From: Haliclona indistincta | Lineage: Eukaryota; Porifera; Demospongiae; Haplosclerida; Chalinidae | Direction of reading: 5' to 3' | NCBI GenBank assembly: GCA_964017065.1 | Contig: OZ024790.1 | Location: 1,668,631 to 1,732,630, forward strand | DNA length: 64,000 nt | Part shown: positions 1-11,084 of the stretch, piece by piece | Numbering within the stretch: the stretch's first letter is position 1 | How the letters are laid out: each line of letters opens with the position of its first letter | The notes under the pieces: model-generated | What the model was told of the DNA's origin: nothing | The model's input: the letters and a program-made list of their open reading frames with translations, nothing else | Database searches by the model: none | Made by a program: the position numbers and the translations under genes

Positions 1-749
1 ATTTGTCTGAAGAATTCGCTTGGTATGTGGTATTAGCACATGAATAATGTTGTGCTATCACAACAGCGATGATTTACAAAGTGAATATAATGGCTCTTCA
101 CAAGATAAGGCTTTAATGTAGTACACACTGCTACTGTTAGCTATGCAGCTCCTTCTGGTGCCAACAAATCTTGCTGCTGTATCCAGATCTAGTGAGGGAA
201 CAGAGGGTATATCGTGCAGTTTGCTTGGTGCTCGGCTTGGTATACAGAGAAGACGTCAAGTGTGAGCTTGGTCTTAAGAAGACTTTATGGTCCTTGTTTC
301 CAAAGTACTACAGAGAGATGAGAGGATATTGTCATGAGATAAACAGATAGGAGAAAGATGTACTACTAATGGGAAATATCTACACAATCTTCATAGAAAA
401 CCGTACTTACAAGCTCATCAGTACTCAATCGCACTCAAGCAAGCAATAGGTAAGTTGTGATAACATGTGTGTGTGTGTGTGTGTGTGTAGATTGTTGTGA
501 TATAGTTGAGTGTGTACATGTGATAGTGTGTGGCACCTAACTTTGATATTATTTTCTATTCCTTGTTACAGGTTGAAGTCACGTTGTAAAAATTAGAGAA
601 AGACAGCATCAAGCGATTGGTCACACAGAAATGGAAATGTTCTAATTATTGCTCATCAAGAAATGATTTCCCATAATTCTTGCTCACATTAAGATCATGA
701 TTAGTCAACTACAAAAGTAGAAGGCTTGAAAACAATGCTGTATTAAGCT
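1..749. other. Unassigned left edge
   Basis: No gene can be assigned. A frame on the + strand is open from about 142 to the TAG at 349 (about 68 codons, containing LWSLFPKYYREMRGYCHEIN) and could be an exon piece, but I do not recognise it and it has no clear splice sites. A (TG)n microsatellite lies at about 466-489. The rest is AT-rich with nothing identifiable. Confidence 0.3.
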
Positions 750-1110
750 GGCGGGTTACCAGAATTAATGATATTCATGGCTTTAGCAAGTACCTTTATT
801 TTCTAGCCATGCATGGGTATTTGTACGGACGGAGTCGGACTTGCAGAGTGCAGTTTGCTTGTCTATCGATAGTCTTCGACCATACCAAGTTTCAACCGCG
901 CAGCGTTAGCCATAGGGTAAGACGAACCTGCCCCGATTACGACCAAGAACGATCGGTCTGGGAGATTTTTCTTAAGTTGTGTGAAGCGTACGAAGCCAAA
1001 ACTGCTCCAGCAAGCTCTCCTGCCATCTTTGCAGAATCGTTGCATGGATTTCGTCTAGTGATGCTTGTACGCTATATTATTACAGCTGTATGCTGCAGGC
1101 AGCACCGCTG
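750..1110 (+). repeat. Solo copy of dispersed repeat D
   Basis: The stretch beginning near GGGTTACCAGAATTAATG is repeated at 6,093-6,405 (same orientation) and 7,627-7,973 (inverted), where the two copies form the outer inverted repeats of a larger composite. Shared landmarks are TTAATGATATTCATG, the core CTATCGATAGTCTTCGACC and CCAGCAAGCTCTCCTGCCATC. The 117-codon frame across it is not conserved between copies, so I treat it as non-coding repeat. Confidence 0.7.
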
Positions 1111-1768
1111 TAAAACAGCGAGTTATTACTTTAAAAAACAAATTAAACTTACTTTAGCCTAACTCTTGTCTTTGTGCTTGCTTGTTTTTCTTTTTTTCTT
1201 TTGTTTTTTTTTTAAGGTAGGACAGGACTGGTGTGAAGGTGTGAATTTTTGGTATACTAATACAAACAATTATTGTGGTAGAACCGAGCAAGCTAGAGAC
1301 ATTATTTTTTCAAATAGTTAAAGTAGAGAGGTTTGTTTGTATGCACAATGCAAATGAGAGTTTCAAAGTTCTTAGGTTTTGCAAAATTTTCATCGTTGTG
1401 AAGTGTAGTTAAAGTACATTATCTTGTTTTTCTCGCTGACAGAAAGAGATGCAGTAATTTCAGTTTCACAGTTGTTTAGGGGACGCAAAGAGCTAACTTT
1501 TCTGCAGAGGCCGCAATCACAAAAAGATTTGTTCTCAAAGCTCATAGTTTTTAGCTCAATACTGCCTAGAGCAGCGGACATGAATCCTGCTGATGCGGCC
1601 TCTGGTAAGAACAACGCAAACTTGTTGAAGAATCTATGTAGCAACTCTTGAGTACTGTTGATACTCCTTCGCTGAGTAAGAGCCCGCCAGGCTTCGTGAT
1701 TCTTTACAAATCAGTCCTATTTTGTTCTCCACGTGCACATTTTACTGTTATTCTATTTAATGACTCAA
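1111..1768. other. Unassigned spacer
   Basis: AT-rich sequence with a T-run near 1,190-1,215. Short overlapping frames on both strands show no recognisable motif. I see nothing else here. Confidence 0.3.
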
Positions 1769-1777
1769 GCAAACTCT

Positions 1778-2359
1778 TAGTCTCGTCCCCAGACCACACC
1801 CCTCGCTTATTGCTCGTGAGAGGGTCTGGTGACTTTAGTTGCACTTTCTTGGGCTTTTCGTGTAAGAAAGTTACGTAACACTAATGAATCCATATAAATG
1901 TTGGACTTTGCACCTGCAATACAAGTGTCTGGTATGTAGTTGCGCGTTAGACGAGGGAGGCAATCTACGAAGGCGAAGCCTTGTCTAGACAGCAGGCAGA
2001 GTAGCAAAACATAGACTCTTGCCTTCTCCAGTCGGGAGGCAGACGAAAACTTCTTTCCCCTCGACAAACTTAGTAATAGCAAGACGCACGCTGATTGTCT
2101 GTCGCACTTTCATAAACGATTCTGACAAATGCAGCTCTGTCGAGAACGTCAGGCAAAGACTACAGTCGTATCTAGGTATCTTCAACGCCTTCATTCTATC
2201 GATGTGGTCTGTATTACGTAAGAGTTGGCCTTCTGACCAATCAGATTCTTTCCCAGACATTCCAGGGAAGATATTACTTCCTGGCCCAAGAAAATCGACT
2301 AAAGTCACCAGACCCTCACACGAGCAATAAGCGAGGGGTGTGGTCTGGGAACGAGACTA
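1778..2359 (-). mobile_element. Small TIR element with RecQ-like helicase fragment
   Basis: Terminal inverted repeats begin TAGTCTCGT and continue about 60 bp (left CCCAGACCACACCCCTCG; right the reverse complement). An exact 9-bp duplication GCAAACTCT flanks it at 1,769-1,777 and 2,360-2,368. On the minus strand a frame (2,308 to 1,985) ends in a helicase motif I, LPTGEGKSLCF, of the kind found in RecQ-type superfamily 2 helicases, then stops. The rest of the helicase is missing, so this is a deletion derivative. The terminus TAGTCT and the 9-bp duplication match the larger helicase elements at 14,443 and 18,457. Confidence 0.75.
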
Positions 2360-2368
2360 GCAAACTCT

Positions 2369-3214
2369 TAGCTAATACTGTTCCTAATATGGAAGCGTGG
2401 TGTAGCCTGTGGTTTGGCATATAGCTATACTTGTACTTGTACTTCAAATAGTGCTCATGAATCTAATTATTGTTGCGTGAAATAATTATATATGTGATAC
2501 TTTTTAGTAGTATATCTCCAGAACCGATCAAAATTCTCCACTGTAACGCTGGATTTTTACTTATCAATCTAAAATGAACATATGCTGTAAAGCCAATAAA
2601 AATCCAAGAGATGAATTTTCACACCGGTCATACCTTAAAGAAATCTAACATTATAGTAGATAGAATACACTTATCAGACAGATTGTACTCACCAGCATGG
2701 CTCACACACATCAGTTTAGTTATCCAGTCCTTCTCCATAGCTAAAACCAGTTAAGAACAACTTCTCAACACTCAAGAAAGGCTTCTCAACACTCAGAAGA
2801 GACGTAAAAGCCTTGTTAGCAAGAGAAAGAGAAGCGAGCTGGTTCAACCGGGAAATTATTAGCGCCATGTGCTCGTGCGCGGAAGATTGCGGACACGCCC
2901 ATGCGTAAATTATTTACACGTTTACACACGATTATCTTGCAACAATTTTTTGCTAAAACAGCGTGCGTTTTAGCTTATATCTTAGCGACAGAATGCACGA
3001 TCTCGGCGTTTGAAACGTTAGTATGACCAGCGAAGACAGGGCTATTGCCAGGTACCAATAACTCAATTAATTTTTTGAATTTTGCGCGATATTCCGGGTT
3101 TTCCAAAATCGGGTCACATATATTATCGGGTAAATTGGAACCATTACATTGATCCAACAATATCAGCTGCGCATAGGAGTAATGTTAACTCCTGGAATTA
3201 ACGATGCCCACTTA
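2369..3214. other. Unassigned spacer with one open minus frame
   Basis: A minus-strand frame open from about 3,187 to 2,975 (contains LPDNICDPILENPEYRAKFK) has protein-like composition but matches no family I know and has no obvious start. The rest is non-coding by eye. Confidence 0.25.
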
Positions 3215-5992
3215 ACCCTTTAACTCCTATTGTCGCCTTTAGGCGACATACATGCTTCAGACACCATAACTTTATCAAAATATCCCAAAATTAAGCTAAA
3301 TTGAAGAATACAAATAACCGTAAAAATCCAGCGGTTTTCGGCGCTCACCCTCCGCCAAAGGTTATGGCACCAGCATTTCTATGGCTTCAGTGTAAATTTC
3401 ACAACATTTTAAAAAAAAACGCCCGCCAAGAAAATTTGGACATTTTATGGCTTCAAGGTGCTCAGAAAACACGTTTATGCGCATTCCCCGTTCAAACTGG
3501 CGCTTGGGATCGATCTGGTTCGAACCAGTTCGAATTTGCACGTAGTATGAACACAAGCTGAGTCGAACCAGATCGATCCAAGTTGGACTACCTCAGGATG
3601 GTGGTCTGTTGCGAATCAGAGCGATCCGATGCGCTCGTGTGAACGATATTTCGAATTGTGTCGAAACGAAAGGGCGTGGCATATGCACACGTAGTGGTCA
3701 TGGCAGCTGCATGGAGCGATGCTGAAGTCATTGCCAGAAATAATTGGACACGGACAATAATTGACCGTATATTTTTCCGTAAATTAACGCCCGGAAATGT
3801 ATGGCGAGAATTGAGAGGACCAAGAAAACGTCGCAGCAGTAGCCAACGAGCAACATGATTCCTTAGTTCGACGGTGATTCATAGATAACGGTACCTTAGC
3901 TAACCTGTTATGGCTGTTTATAAGCGCTCGTACGTAATTTCACCATTCCAAATCGCGATACAATTAATTTTATGCACTATTTCTCTCAATGGCGTAATAC
4001 AAAATGTTGTACAAAATGGAGGATTTCAAAATTTTGAAACCGTTTTTCTAAATAGATCGCACAAGGTTTCACTATAGTTCGACGGGGATTCTTGTACTAG
4101 GCTATAAACAGCTTCGCCTGGTGCATATTTTATTTCCAGTAGATGAATTTTGGGCGTTCCATTTTTAGCATGAAAATAGGTGAAATTACAGATAATTATA
4201 GATCGAATCATAATACGGTCAGGTCTAGAAACAGTTCTTTCGTGGCTGTATTGCTTCAGCGATCAAGTAGTAGGTTGTTTGCAAACTCCTTATGTCTTCT
4301 ATATAGCAGTGTAGAGTAATTGATTCAAACGCTATGGGGCATCTGGAAGCTGAAAGGTGTGTTCCATGGCTTGTTTCTTCGTCTACCATTGCTTGCAATA
4401 CATTTTTCCGGTATGCGATGTTGACCGTCTGCCTGTGGTAGCAGATGATGTTTTAGAGCACAAATGAAGTTTAATAGCTTCTCCAAGAGCCATAGTAAAC
4501 AATTTGTAGATTTGTGGTTCGTTTTCGTAACAGCATATGTCCGAAAAATGTATTACATTTCTGGCAATGCTTTAAACTAATAGATATATGGAATGAAGAT
4601 GGAATACAAATGCAATTAGAAGGTTCTTGTAGTATCTTACAGCGGAGCAGCGTTAACTAAAGTATTAATAATAACTCAACAGCAGCAGAATACAAGAGTA
4701 AGAACTGAGAGTACAAAACAAGCAGGGTTTAAATAAGAGGAAAAGTGTGACAGTAAGCATTCTACACATTTATATACATTAACACAAATAATGTTCTCAC
4801 GAGAGATACTACACTCCTTCCTCGACATGCTTTGTTTTAATACGTTAAAATCCTTTCACTTGCAGTTTCCATCTTCATCTAAACCTGTTCAATACCACCT
4901 CAACAATGAAACAATTGTTATTAGGGATCATGTTTGCGAACTTGGTGTATGGTTCTCTATCTACTGATTTATCCTAATATATACTTTATGTGCTTAATAT
5001 AGTTTAGGTGGGGATGCTATTTTTTGAAGGGATGAGGAGTTTCCTCATCCCTGCTAGATTTTCCTGCTAGTTTGAGGAGTTTGGGATTCTTAAGTTGAAG
5101 CATGAAATCTTTGCTAAAATAATAGACAACACATATAAGTTTTAATGGCCTTTACAATAATTACTGTAATTTGATTATCATCTTTCTTCTCTGCATTGCT
5201 ACAGTTGATATAGATGAAGCCAGGGACAAGCTGGGCGATAATGTCACTGTCAGTATCTCTACTGTTAGAACACAAGGTCCTCCAGCTACCGGAAACTCAT
5301 CAGTTATTGATCTAGCCATGGGTCGACCCCCTGCTGTGGAGCGTCATAGCACTGGCATTGCTGAGCCACCATCGTGTTCCATCATAGAAGGAGACGACAG
5401 CTCTGGGAATATGGAGTGGGAGGAGCTCACTCCTGACAAAATGTTTGACATGGTGTGCCATTGCTTATGTTGGTAATTTGAATTTAAAATTGCGAAAGGA
5501 GCTGTTGATACTACTTGTACAACAAGCAAAAACTTGAAGATCACCCCAATTTTGGGAACTAAAATTCAACCATTATATATACTGTTCGATACCTAAAAAG
5601 GCACTCTGTCAAACATGGGACAGGCAAGTGGAAAGCCTTTAAACTCTCCAAGCGATAGCCATTCAGAATTTGAAAAAAACAAACATATTTGAACCCGTTT
5701 TAGAACGTTTTCCTGCTGGTTTTTGCAATACTTTTTGGCTAATCAGTAGCCAATAAGCTGAAGTTTGCTCTCTGGGGTAGGCAAATACAAGGTTATTTTC
5801 GTCAGCCTGGATGACTGTTAAAAGTTCATCTTCGAACGGTCAATAGAGGTTGTGCGTGTGACGTCACGAATCGCACGTGATGCACACGGCCATTTTGAGT
5901 GCCAACTGCAAGAAACAACATGCTCTACTCTCGTTTGTAAGCATTTACGAGGTTAAAATTCTACCAACATTATTTAGTACTTAAACGGTTAA
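3215..5992. repeat. Region bounded by ends of a TTAACCCTTT repeat
   Basis: The left part (3,215-3,480) matches 32,514-32,790 closely (TTGTCGCC, CTTCAGACACCATAACTTTA, AAGAAAATTTGGACATTTTA). The right part (about 5,935-5,992, GCATTTACGAGGTTAAAAT) matches the other end of that same element at 33,060-33,112. It therefore looks like one element stretched by later or captured sequence, including the GTPase exon fragment at 5,205-5,476. The stretch 3,500-3,660 contains matched half-palindromes around GATCGATC and GTTCGAACCAGTTCGAA. No full gene was found. Confidence 0.4.
5205..5476 (+). pseudogene. Partial duplicate of the first GTPase exon, P-loop Lys lost
   Basis: This stretch and about 120 bp of upstream intron (from about 5,085) match the start of the exon at 27,710. 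The acceptor TTGCTACAG is kept and the protein begins DIDEARDKLG. The P-loop of the main gene, GPPATGKSS, reads GPPATGNSS here: Lys (AAG) has become Asn (AAC), which should abolish nucleotide binding. The following segment (RPPAVERHSTGIA) is kept, then the copy diverges and stops at about residue 90, where the functional exon continues for another 600 residues. It is best read as a dead segmental duplicate or captured exon. Confidence 0.8.
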
Positions 5993-6092
5993 CAAAAATG
6001 CAATAGATTTAAGGTTAGTACATGTATCTAAAAAGTATGGAAACAAGATTGTGTAATGGGTAATAAACACGATTTCAAATAAAAAGGATTTT

Positions 6093-7973
6093 AAGGTGGC
6101 TTAATTAATGATATTCATGACTTTAGCAAGTAGCTTTATTTTCTAGCCATGGGTATTTGTACAAACGGACTTGCGGAGTGCAGTTTGCTTGTCTATCGAT
6201 AGTCTTCGACCATACCAAGTTTCAGCCGAGCAGGGTTAGCCATAGCGGAAAGACCGATCGTTCTTGGTCGCCCGAGGGTGACTGGTTGGGGAGATATTTC
6301 TTACGTTGAGTGAAGCGTACGTAGCTAAAACTGCTCCAGCAAGCTCTCCTGCCATCTGTGCAAAAACGTTTGCATGGAATTCGCCGAGCTATGGTCGTAC
6401 GTGATAAAAATTAAAAAGATTTCTATCGAAATCAATAGGATGTAGGGTTGTGAAATCTACCACTGGTCCACAATGTAAACTAGCAAGGAACAAGCATGGA
6501 ATAGTAACACGATTGAATTGCTAACAGACCATAGATCCCTACATCAGAGGCTGCTGTGGTTGACTATAGCTAATACAGCTATAGTTACTGTTGACTGACA
6601 CCAGATGTGCATTCAGCTTGTGACAGAATATTGATCTTATGTACAGCCACTGATGTAGGGATCTATGGTCTGTTAGCAAGTCAATCGTATTACTATTCCA
6701 TGCTTGTTCCTTGTTAGTTTACATTGTGGACCAGTGGTAGATTTCACAACCCTACATCCTATTGATTTCGATAGAAATCTTTTTAATTTTCTTGTTTGTG
6801 TCTTTTTTCTTTTTCAGTAATGTGCAGTTCAATATCATGCAAGTACCGAACCGTCTTTGTTTCCACCATTAGTTTTCCTGTTGTTGATGGCTTTTCTTTT
6901 ATATTATTAACTATTTTAAACTTGTAACTAAAACTAATTGTTATGCTGTACATATCAGGTCGCCTACGCATGCATTCATGCAGTGCATACGAGCCCCGCC
7001 CACACTTGTTTGTTGACCTGTACGGCGGTTATAATTATCTGGCAAGTGCAGAATGGTGATCCTATACGAGCTTACCGTTCTTCGAAGACTCCAGACAAAT
7101 TATGTGTTCTCCGTGAACCATACGGTGTGGCGATACTAAAGCTAGTGCTTGGTCACGTGCGCTAACCACTGCTTGGTCACGTGTGTATTGCGCAATCACA
7201 ATAATGGCGTCTAACACTTAGTTGACAATGGATCACGATCGAGAAATCGCGGAATTTATATCGCCGTTACGCTAAAAACAAAGTTCAAAAGGCACCTGCC
7301 AGGAGAATTTCACGACTGTTCGTGGGTGTTTTGGTCTCGGCACTGCTCACGTAAAGGCGCTAGGCGCGCTGAAGAAAGAAGAAGACGAAGATGACGAAAC
7401 TCGATTTTTCACCGTTTCCAGGTTCGTCACTTTAGCAACAATTTCGAGCGATCTCCTTGCTATTGTAAGATGGGGCAACGCCAGAGAGCAGATCTAAGTG
7501 TCTTTGGACGTATAAAATTCATCACCAGGCGAAATATCAGCGTTTGAACGCTAATACATTGTATGTAGCTGCCATCTTGTTTTCTCGTTCAACCCTACAT
7601 AGGGAGGCACTACCGTGCCTCCCTAATTACAGCAACGTACTCACACAGCTGTAATATTGTGTGCGAGCATAGCTCGGCGAAATCCATGCAGTCGTTTTTG
7701 CACAGATGGCAGGAGAGTTAGCTGGACCAGTTTTAGCTTCATACGCTTTACACAATATCTCCCCAACCAATTGTTCTTGGTCGCCACCGGGCGGGCTTGT
7801 CTTTCTGCTATGGCTAACCCTGCGCAGCTGAAACTTGGTATGGTCGAAGACTATCGATAGACAAGCAAACTGCACTCTGGAAGTTCGTCTGTACAAATAC
7901 CCAATGGCTAGGAAACAAATAAAACTATTTTCTAAAGTCATGAATATCATTAATTATGGTAACCCACCACTTT
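6093..7973. mobile_element. Composite foldback repeat (D - hairpin - body - D inverted)
   Basis: Outer inverted copies of repeat D (6,093-6,405 and 7,627-7,973) enclose a hairpin unit (about 6,410-6,790) and an 835-bp body ending at the short palindrome AGGGAGGCACTACCGTGCCTCCCT. In the hairpin, TGTAGGGTTGTGAAATCTACC and ACCATAGATCCCTACATCAG are repeated in reverse complement on the other side of a short loop. Further copies of hairpin and body occur at 8,300, 29,936, 62,540 and 62,860. No coding capacity, so it is a non-autonomous element. Confidence 0.75.
6410..6790. repeat. Hairpin unit copy 1
   Basis: Near-perfect inverted repeat with arms of about 165 bp. The arms start AAGATTTCTATCGAAATC and meet around a loop near 6,580-6,640. 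The same hairpin is seen at 8,301-8,680, 30,762-32,308 (interrupted), 62,540-62,858 and 63,728 to the window end. Confidence 0.85.
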
Positions 7974-8116
7974 GACAATAGAAGTGTAGTGCTATCTCGG
8001 GTGTATCTATTTGCTGGACTGGACTACTGGACTGACCTAAACAGGAAACCGCGCCCATAATTATTACTAAACTACACCCAAGACCCTAAAATCTTTGCCT
8101 TACAGTGCCCAGTATT

Positions 8117-8295
8117 TGTAGTGTTCGCGTTGACCTGCGCGAGTTCACCAGGGTATGGGTCACAATACTCAATGTGAATTATGACACAGAGGGAGTAGAG
8201 AAGACAGGAGAAGAATGATGTAAACAATTGTGACTCAGTTTATATACAACCATGACAAAACAACAAGCAACCAAATAATGACAAGACATATGACA
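8117..8295 (-). repeat. 3' LTR of the gypsy-like element
   Basis: Direct copy of 10,844-11,029 with a few substitutions and a 7-bp deletion near its left-strand end (GACATATGACA against GACACATGACATATGACA). It abuts the satellite of the foldback element on one side and the hairpin insertion on the other. Confidence 0.8.
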
Positions 8296-8299
8296 CAAG

Positions 8300-9213
8300 A
8301 AATTAAAAAGATTTCTATCGAAATCAAAAGGATGTAGGGTTGTGAAATCTACCACTGGTCAACAATGTAAACTAACAAGGAACAAGCATGGAATGGTAAC
8401 ACGATTGACTTGCTAACAGACCATAGATCCCTACATCAGTGGCTGCTGTAGTTGACTATAGCTAGTTCAGCTTAGCTTGTTGCTGTTGACTGACACCTGA
8501 CGTGCATTCAGCTTGTGACAGCTTATGTACAGCCACTGATGTAGGGATCTATGGTCTGTTAGCAAGTCAATCGTGTTACCATTCCATGCTTGTTCCTTGT
8601 TAGTTTACATTGTTGACCAGTGGTAGATTTCACAACCCTACATCCTTTTGATTTCGATAGAAATCTTTTTAATTTTCTTGTTTGTGTCCTTTTTTCTTTT
8701 TCAGTGAAGTACAGTTCAATATCATGCAATTACTGTGCCATCTTTGTTTCCACCATTGGTTTGGTTTTCCTGTTGTTGATGGCTTTTCTTTATTATTAAC
8801 AATTTTAAACTTGTAGCTAAATAATTCTTATGCTGTAGATATCAGCTCGCCTACGCATGCATGAATATATACAGTGCATACGAGCCCCGCCCACACTTGT
8901 TTACGACGGTTATAATTATCTGGCAAGGCAGAATGGTGATTCTCCGCTTGCTAGCTTACCGTTCTTCGAAGACTCCAGAAAAATATGTGTTCTCCGTGAT
9001 CTATACGGCGTGGCGATACTCAAGCTTGTGCTTGGTCACGTGCGCTAACCACAGCTGCGTATTGCGCAATCACATTAATTATTAATGGCGTCTAACACTT
9101 AGCTGACAATGGATCACGATCGAGAAATCGCGGAATTTATATCGGCGTTTCGCTAAAAACTAAGTTCAAAAGGCACATGCCAGGAGAATTTCACGACTGT
9201 TCGTGGGCGTTTT
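8300..9213. repeat. Hairpin plus truncated body of the composite repeat
   Basis: Second copy of the hairpin (8,301-8,680) followed by a body copy matching 6,790-7,320 up to TTCACGACTGTTCGTGGG. It has replaced or displaced the 3' two thirds of the gypsy-like pol gene and the polypurine region. Non-coding. Confidence 0.8.
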
Positions 9214-9710
9214 CCTGTTCGAATTTCACGACTATTGGGTGCAAACAGTGGCCAGAAGCCACTGTTCGCACCCAATTTGGAGAACACCTTTGAGCCAGAC
9301 AGTTGAGCGGGAACACTTTCTACTGTTGGTAGAGGGTGAGTCTGTCTCATGACACTCTCGTTTAAGGGTTTTAAGTCGACACAAATACGGACACCACCAG
9401 ACTTCTTCGGGACTGCAACCATGCCAGCACACCAAGGCGTAGCTTCTTAAATTCTTGACATAACTCCCGACCTTTCCATTCTCGAAAGCTCGTCTTTAAC
9501 TTTATCTTGAAGCGGATACGGTACCATTCTTGGGACGAAAATGGAAAGAGGCTTGTGATCCTGAGATAATTCTATCACGTATGGCTCTCCTAGAGTTCCT
9601 AATCCTTCAAATACTCCAGGATATTCAGCAACAATTCTCTCTCTGTAGCCTTCCATTGAGTTCATTCTTGCCACCAGCTGTAGAGCTTGGATCGCTGGTA
9701 AGCCAAGCAA
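9214..9710 (-). pseudogene. Gypsy-like reverse transcriptase N-terminal remnant
   Basis: Minus-strand frame from 9,710. It contains the linker typical of Ty3/gypsy polyproteins (EYPGVFEGLG, then VPYPLQDKVKDEL), an in-frame TAA at 9,447-9,449, and then the first fingers block PKKSGGVRICVDLKPLN and FSKLGANSGFW. The catalytic DD motif and everything after it are missing, cut by the hairpin insertion near 9,213-9,232. RNase H and integrase are absent. The frame differs from the upstream protease frame, so at least one frameshift lies between about 9,710 and 9,850. Confidence 0.8.
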
Positions 9711-9718
9711 ATTGCTTT

Positions 9719-10123
9719 TCAGGCCCTTGACAACGAAGAGCTGCTGCTGGGAGGTCTTGTCCTTAACGGTGAGACGTTGTGTGAACTGTCCCAGAACCGA
9801 TAGAGGAGAACGGTCAGGTCAATGCAGCACTTTGCTCCCTTCTGCAGATGAATTCCCTTCAGCTTCCTAAAGGAAAAATCAGAAATAGCAGTAACTTCAG
9901 CCCCAGTATCTAGTTTAAACTGGACTGTTTCCTTTCCAACTTGCACTGCAACCGTCCAGGTCTCTGGAGCAGAGGTCTCATCAGTCACGCCATCCAGGAA
10001 GCCACTATCACAGTCCGGCAAAACCGTACTCGAATGATCATTGGTTGTTACGCGGGAAATATTCTTGGTGCGACACTGAGACTCGAAATGACCTCTTTTC
10101 CTACAGCGGTGACAAGTGGCATC
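9719..10123 (-). pseudogene. Gag C-terminus and retropepsin-like protease remnant
   Basis: This continues in the same frame as gag after an in-frame TGA. It opens with a second CCHC zinc knuckle (CHRCRKRGHFESQC) and then carries the aspartic-protease active-site motif FKLDTGAEVTAIS at about 9,890-9,925. The frame breaks shortly after. In Ty3/gypsy elements the protease cleaves the Gag-Pol polyprotein. Confidence 0.75.
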
Positions 10124-10831
10124 TCATGCTGGACACTCCGCTCGCCCGTGTGGTTCTCGTCCGCATCTCGTGCACCTGACATCCGACTGATGAAGAGTTG
10201 GTTGAGGACGGCGGCGAAAATTTGATCGTCTGCTATCGCCCTGTCTGCTTCGCGTCCCCTGAAGTGCATCCACCTCAATAGGATTTTCTCTGCTGTCGCC
10301 CGCGGATAGTTTCTGGGTTTCCTGGACAGCTTCTGTCTGTAGAATCATCTTTTTAGCTTTGGTCAAGTCCAAATCTGCAGTCAACTGTAGGCGCTTCGAG
10401 AGCTGTGCATCTCGAATACCGATAACCAGACGGTCGCGAATGTCTTGTTCTTTATGTTCCCTGCTGGCGTAGCCGCATCTTCCCGCAAGAGTATACAGTG
10501 CTAAGATGTACTGCTCTCCTGGCTGCTGCTTTCGTGAATTGAGTTGCGCCCGTTCGAAGATGATGTTCCTCTGTACACCGAAGTACTCGTCGAAACTTGT
10601 AATAACTGAGTCATACACACCTCGATTCTCCTCGTCTATACCAGTGGTCTCCAGTACGTCTTCCGCCTCAGGGCCCATGGAGTACAACAAGGTACTGATT
10701 TGTCTTCCTTCACTTCGGTCAATAAGTGCTGAAGCCACTCTGAATTGCTCGAACCTCTGCTTCCACTTCGGCCATTGCGCCGGCTGGAGTAAGTTGAACG
10801 TCTGCATAGGCTGTAGCTGCATACCCGCCAT
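10124..10831 (-). pseudogene. Gag of gypsy-like element, interrupted by TGA
   Basis: The probable start is the ATG at 10,829-10,831 (MAGMQLQPM), just after the LTR and a primer-site-like TGGTGGCAGCAGATGG; the longer frame up to 10,954 reads into the LTR. The protein has capsid-like helical character (PAQWPKWKQRFEQFR, then ERAQLNSRKQQPGEQYI), a basic Arg-rich linker and a CCHC knuckle CTRCGREPHGRAEC. A single in-frame TGA at 10,124-10,126 separates it from the second knuckle; one C-to-T change of an Arg CGA codon would explain it. Gag packages the element's RNA. Confidence 0.75.
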
Positions 10832-10843
10832 CTGCTGCCACCA

Positions 10844-11029
10844 TGTAGCGTTCGCGTTGACCTGCGCGAGTTCACCAGGGTATGGGCCACAATACTCAAT
10901 GTGAATTATGACACAGAGGGAGTAGAGAAGACAGGAGAAGAATGATGTAAACAATGGTGACTCAGTTTATATACAACCATGACAAAACTACAAGCAACCA
11001 AATAATGACAAGACACATGACATATGACA
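10844..11029 (-). repeat. 5' LTR of the gypsy-like element
   Basis: 186 bp. On the minus strand it starts TGTCATATGTC and ends TACA, next to the primer-site-like TGGTGGCAGC. A TATA-like box (GTATATAAAC on the minus strand, near 10,965-10,975) suggests the promoter. Direct copy at 8,117-8,295. Confidence 0.75.
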
Positions 11030-11084
11030 ATGGCCCATGTATTCTTATTTACAAGCAGAGCAGACATTATTTCTCCACAGTATT

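Larger units (their letters stand above)
8117..11029 (-). mobile_element. Ty3/gypsy-like LTR retrotransposon, degenerate
   Basis: Two direct repeats of 179 and 186 bp (8,117-8,295 and 10,844-11,029) run TGTCATATGTC...TACA on the minus strand and act as LTRs. Between them, on the minus strand, come gag with two CCHC knuckles, an aspartic protease and the start of a Ty3/gypsy-type reverse transcriptase. The rest of pol is gone, replaced by a composite hairpin insertion at 8,300-9,213. Internal stops and a frameshift make it inactive. It sits inside the satellite of the foldback element (CAGTGCCCAGTATT | LTR). I could not see a clean target duplication. Confidence 0.8.

Noticed and set aside
809..1162. 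117-codon frame in repeat D
   Set aside because: The other two copies of the repeat have stops and indels at the same place, so no selection on the frame.
10506..10904. 132-codon + frame opposite gag
   Set aside because: Shadow of the gag frame; Cys/Ser-rich with no motif.
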